Shown: positions 63,846 through 64,000 of the stretch, piece after piece | Numbering within the stretch: the stretch's first letter is position 1 | Layout of the letters: each line of letters starts with the position of its first letter | NCBI GenBank assembly: GCA_949752745.1 | Contig: OX457024.1 | Span: 50,671,810 to 50,735,809 of the forward strand | Length of the DNA stretch: 64,000 nucleotides | Reading direction: 5' to 3' | From: Protula sp. h YS-2021 | Taxonomy: Eukaryota > Annelida > Polychaeta > Sabellida > Serpulidae | Program-made: the position numbers and the translations under genes | Notes under the pieces: model-generated | What the model saw: the letters and a program-made list of their open reading frames with translations, nothing else | What the model was told of the DNA's origin: nothing | Databases searched by the model: none

Positions 63846-64000
63846 CCCAGCAAACATTAAGACGTCAGAATGACGTCGGGTCGACGTCGTGATCCGACGT
63901 TTCCGACGTCGGACTGACGTGCCGGTTTTGGTTGTATATGAAATGGAACCGACGTCGTGGTTTTCAATGTCAGTATGACGTCGGGTTCCGACCTAAATCC
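63846..64000. repeat. ACGTC-rich element end, cut by the window edge
   Basis: Starts 'acccagcaaacattaagacg', then many TGACGTC/GACGTCGG words at 10-25 base spacing up to the edge. Similar composition to the TA-flanked transposon at 46986 and the segment at 1020-1215. Confidence 0.6.

Overview
This is eukaryotic, intron-poor, repeat-dominated DNA, most likely from a marine mollusc and perhaps a gastropod. The clues are several copies of a short retroposon 3' end reading like GAACGGGACGTTAAACACCAAAC, a LINE tail of (AATC)n, and abundant hairpin-headed and tandem repeats. No host protein-coding gene could be supported. The species is an inference, not something read from a marker gene.

The core (about 6.2-31.3 kb) holds two decayed copies of a Polinton/Maverick (adintovirus-like) virus-derived element lying in inverted orientation. 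Copy 1 (about 6.2-19.7 kb) reads: RING-finger gene (-), an accessory block (+) with two paralogous small acidic proteins, a PC4-like/zinc protein, a membrane peptide, a NADAR-family N-glycosidase and a small zinc protein, then integrase and ATPase remnants, small virion proteins, a penton-like fragment, the major capsid protein and a protease stub. A convergent (-) block follows, with PC4-like genes and a protein-primed family-B DNA polymerase (PolB) that is itself partly duplicated in tandem. Copy 2 (about 21.1-31.3 kb) is the mirror image: RING gene (-), Cys-rich gene (+), PolB (+), PC4-like genes (+), then on the minus strand protease stub, capsid, pVI-like protein, penton-like protein, a putatively myristoylated protein, a small virion protein, ATPase and integrase with chromodomain. 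Both copies carry frameshifts, stops and deletions, but their deletions differ, so together they show one gene order. Genes are packed with stop-start overlaps (ATGA and similar), and several have clear TATA boxes.

Left flank (1-6.2 kb): 3' end of a LINE, a hAT transposase remnant, a 139-bp repeat module and a 51-bp minisatellite. Right flank (31.3-64 kb): only repeats were found. These include (GA)n, (AT)n, a 160-bp tandem repeat, a 33-bp minisatellite (about 31 units), a recent 2.02-kb tandem duplication, a 1.345-kb inverted-repeat transposon with a perfect TA target duplication inserted in a 90-bp tandem repeat, a G-rich minisatellite apparently amplified from a SINE segment, an ATATCAA-rich tract, and repeat modules matching those at the left end.

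Most biologically interesting: the accessory cargo (NADAR, RING, several PC4-like proteins) on a Polinton-type element, and the use of the two complementary copies to define its structure.
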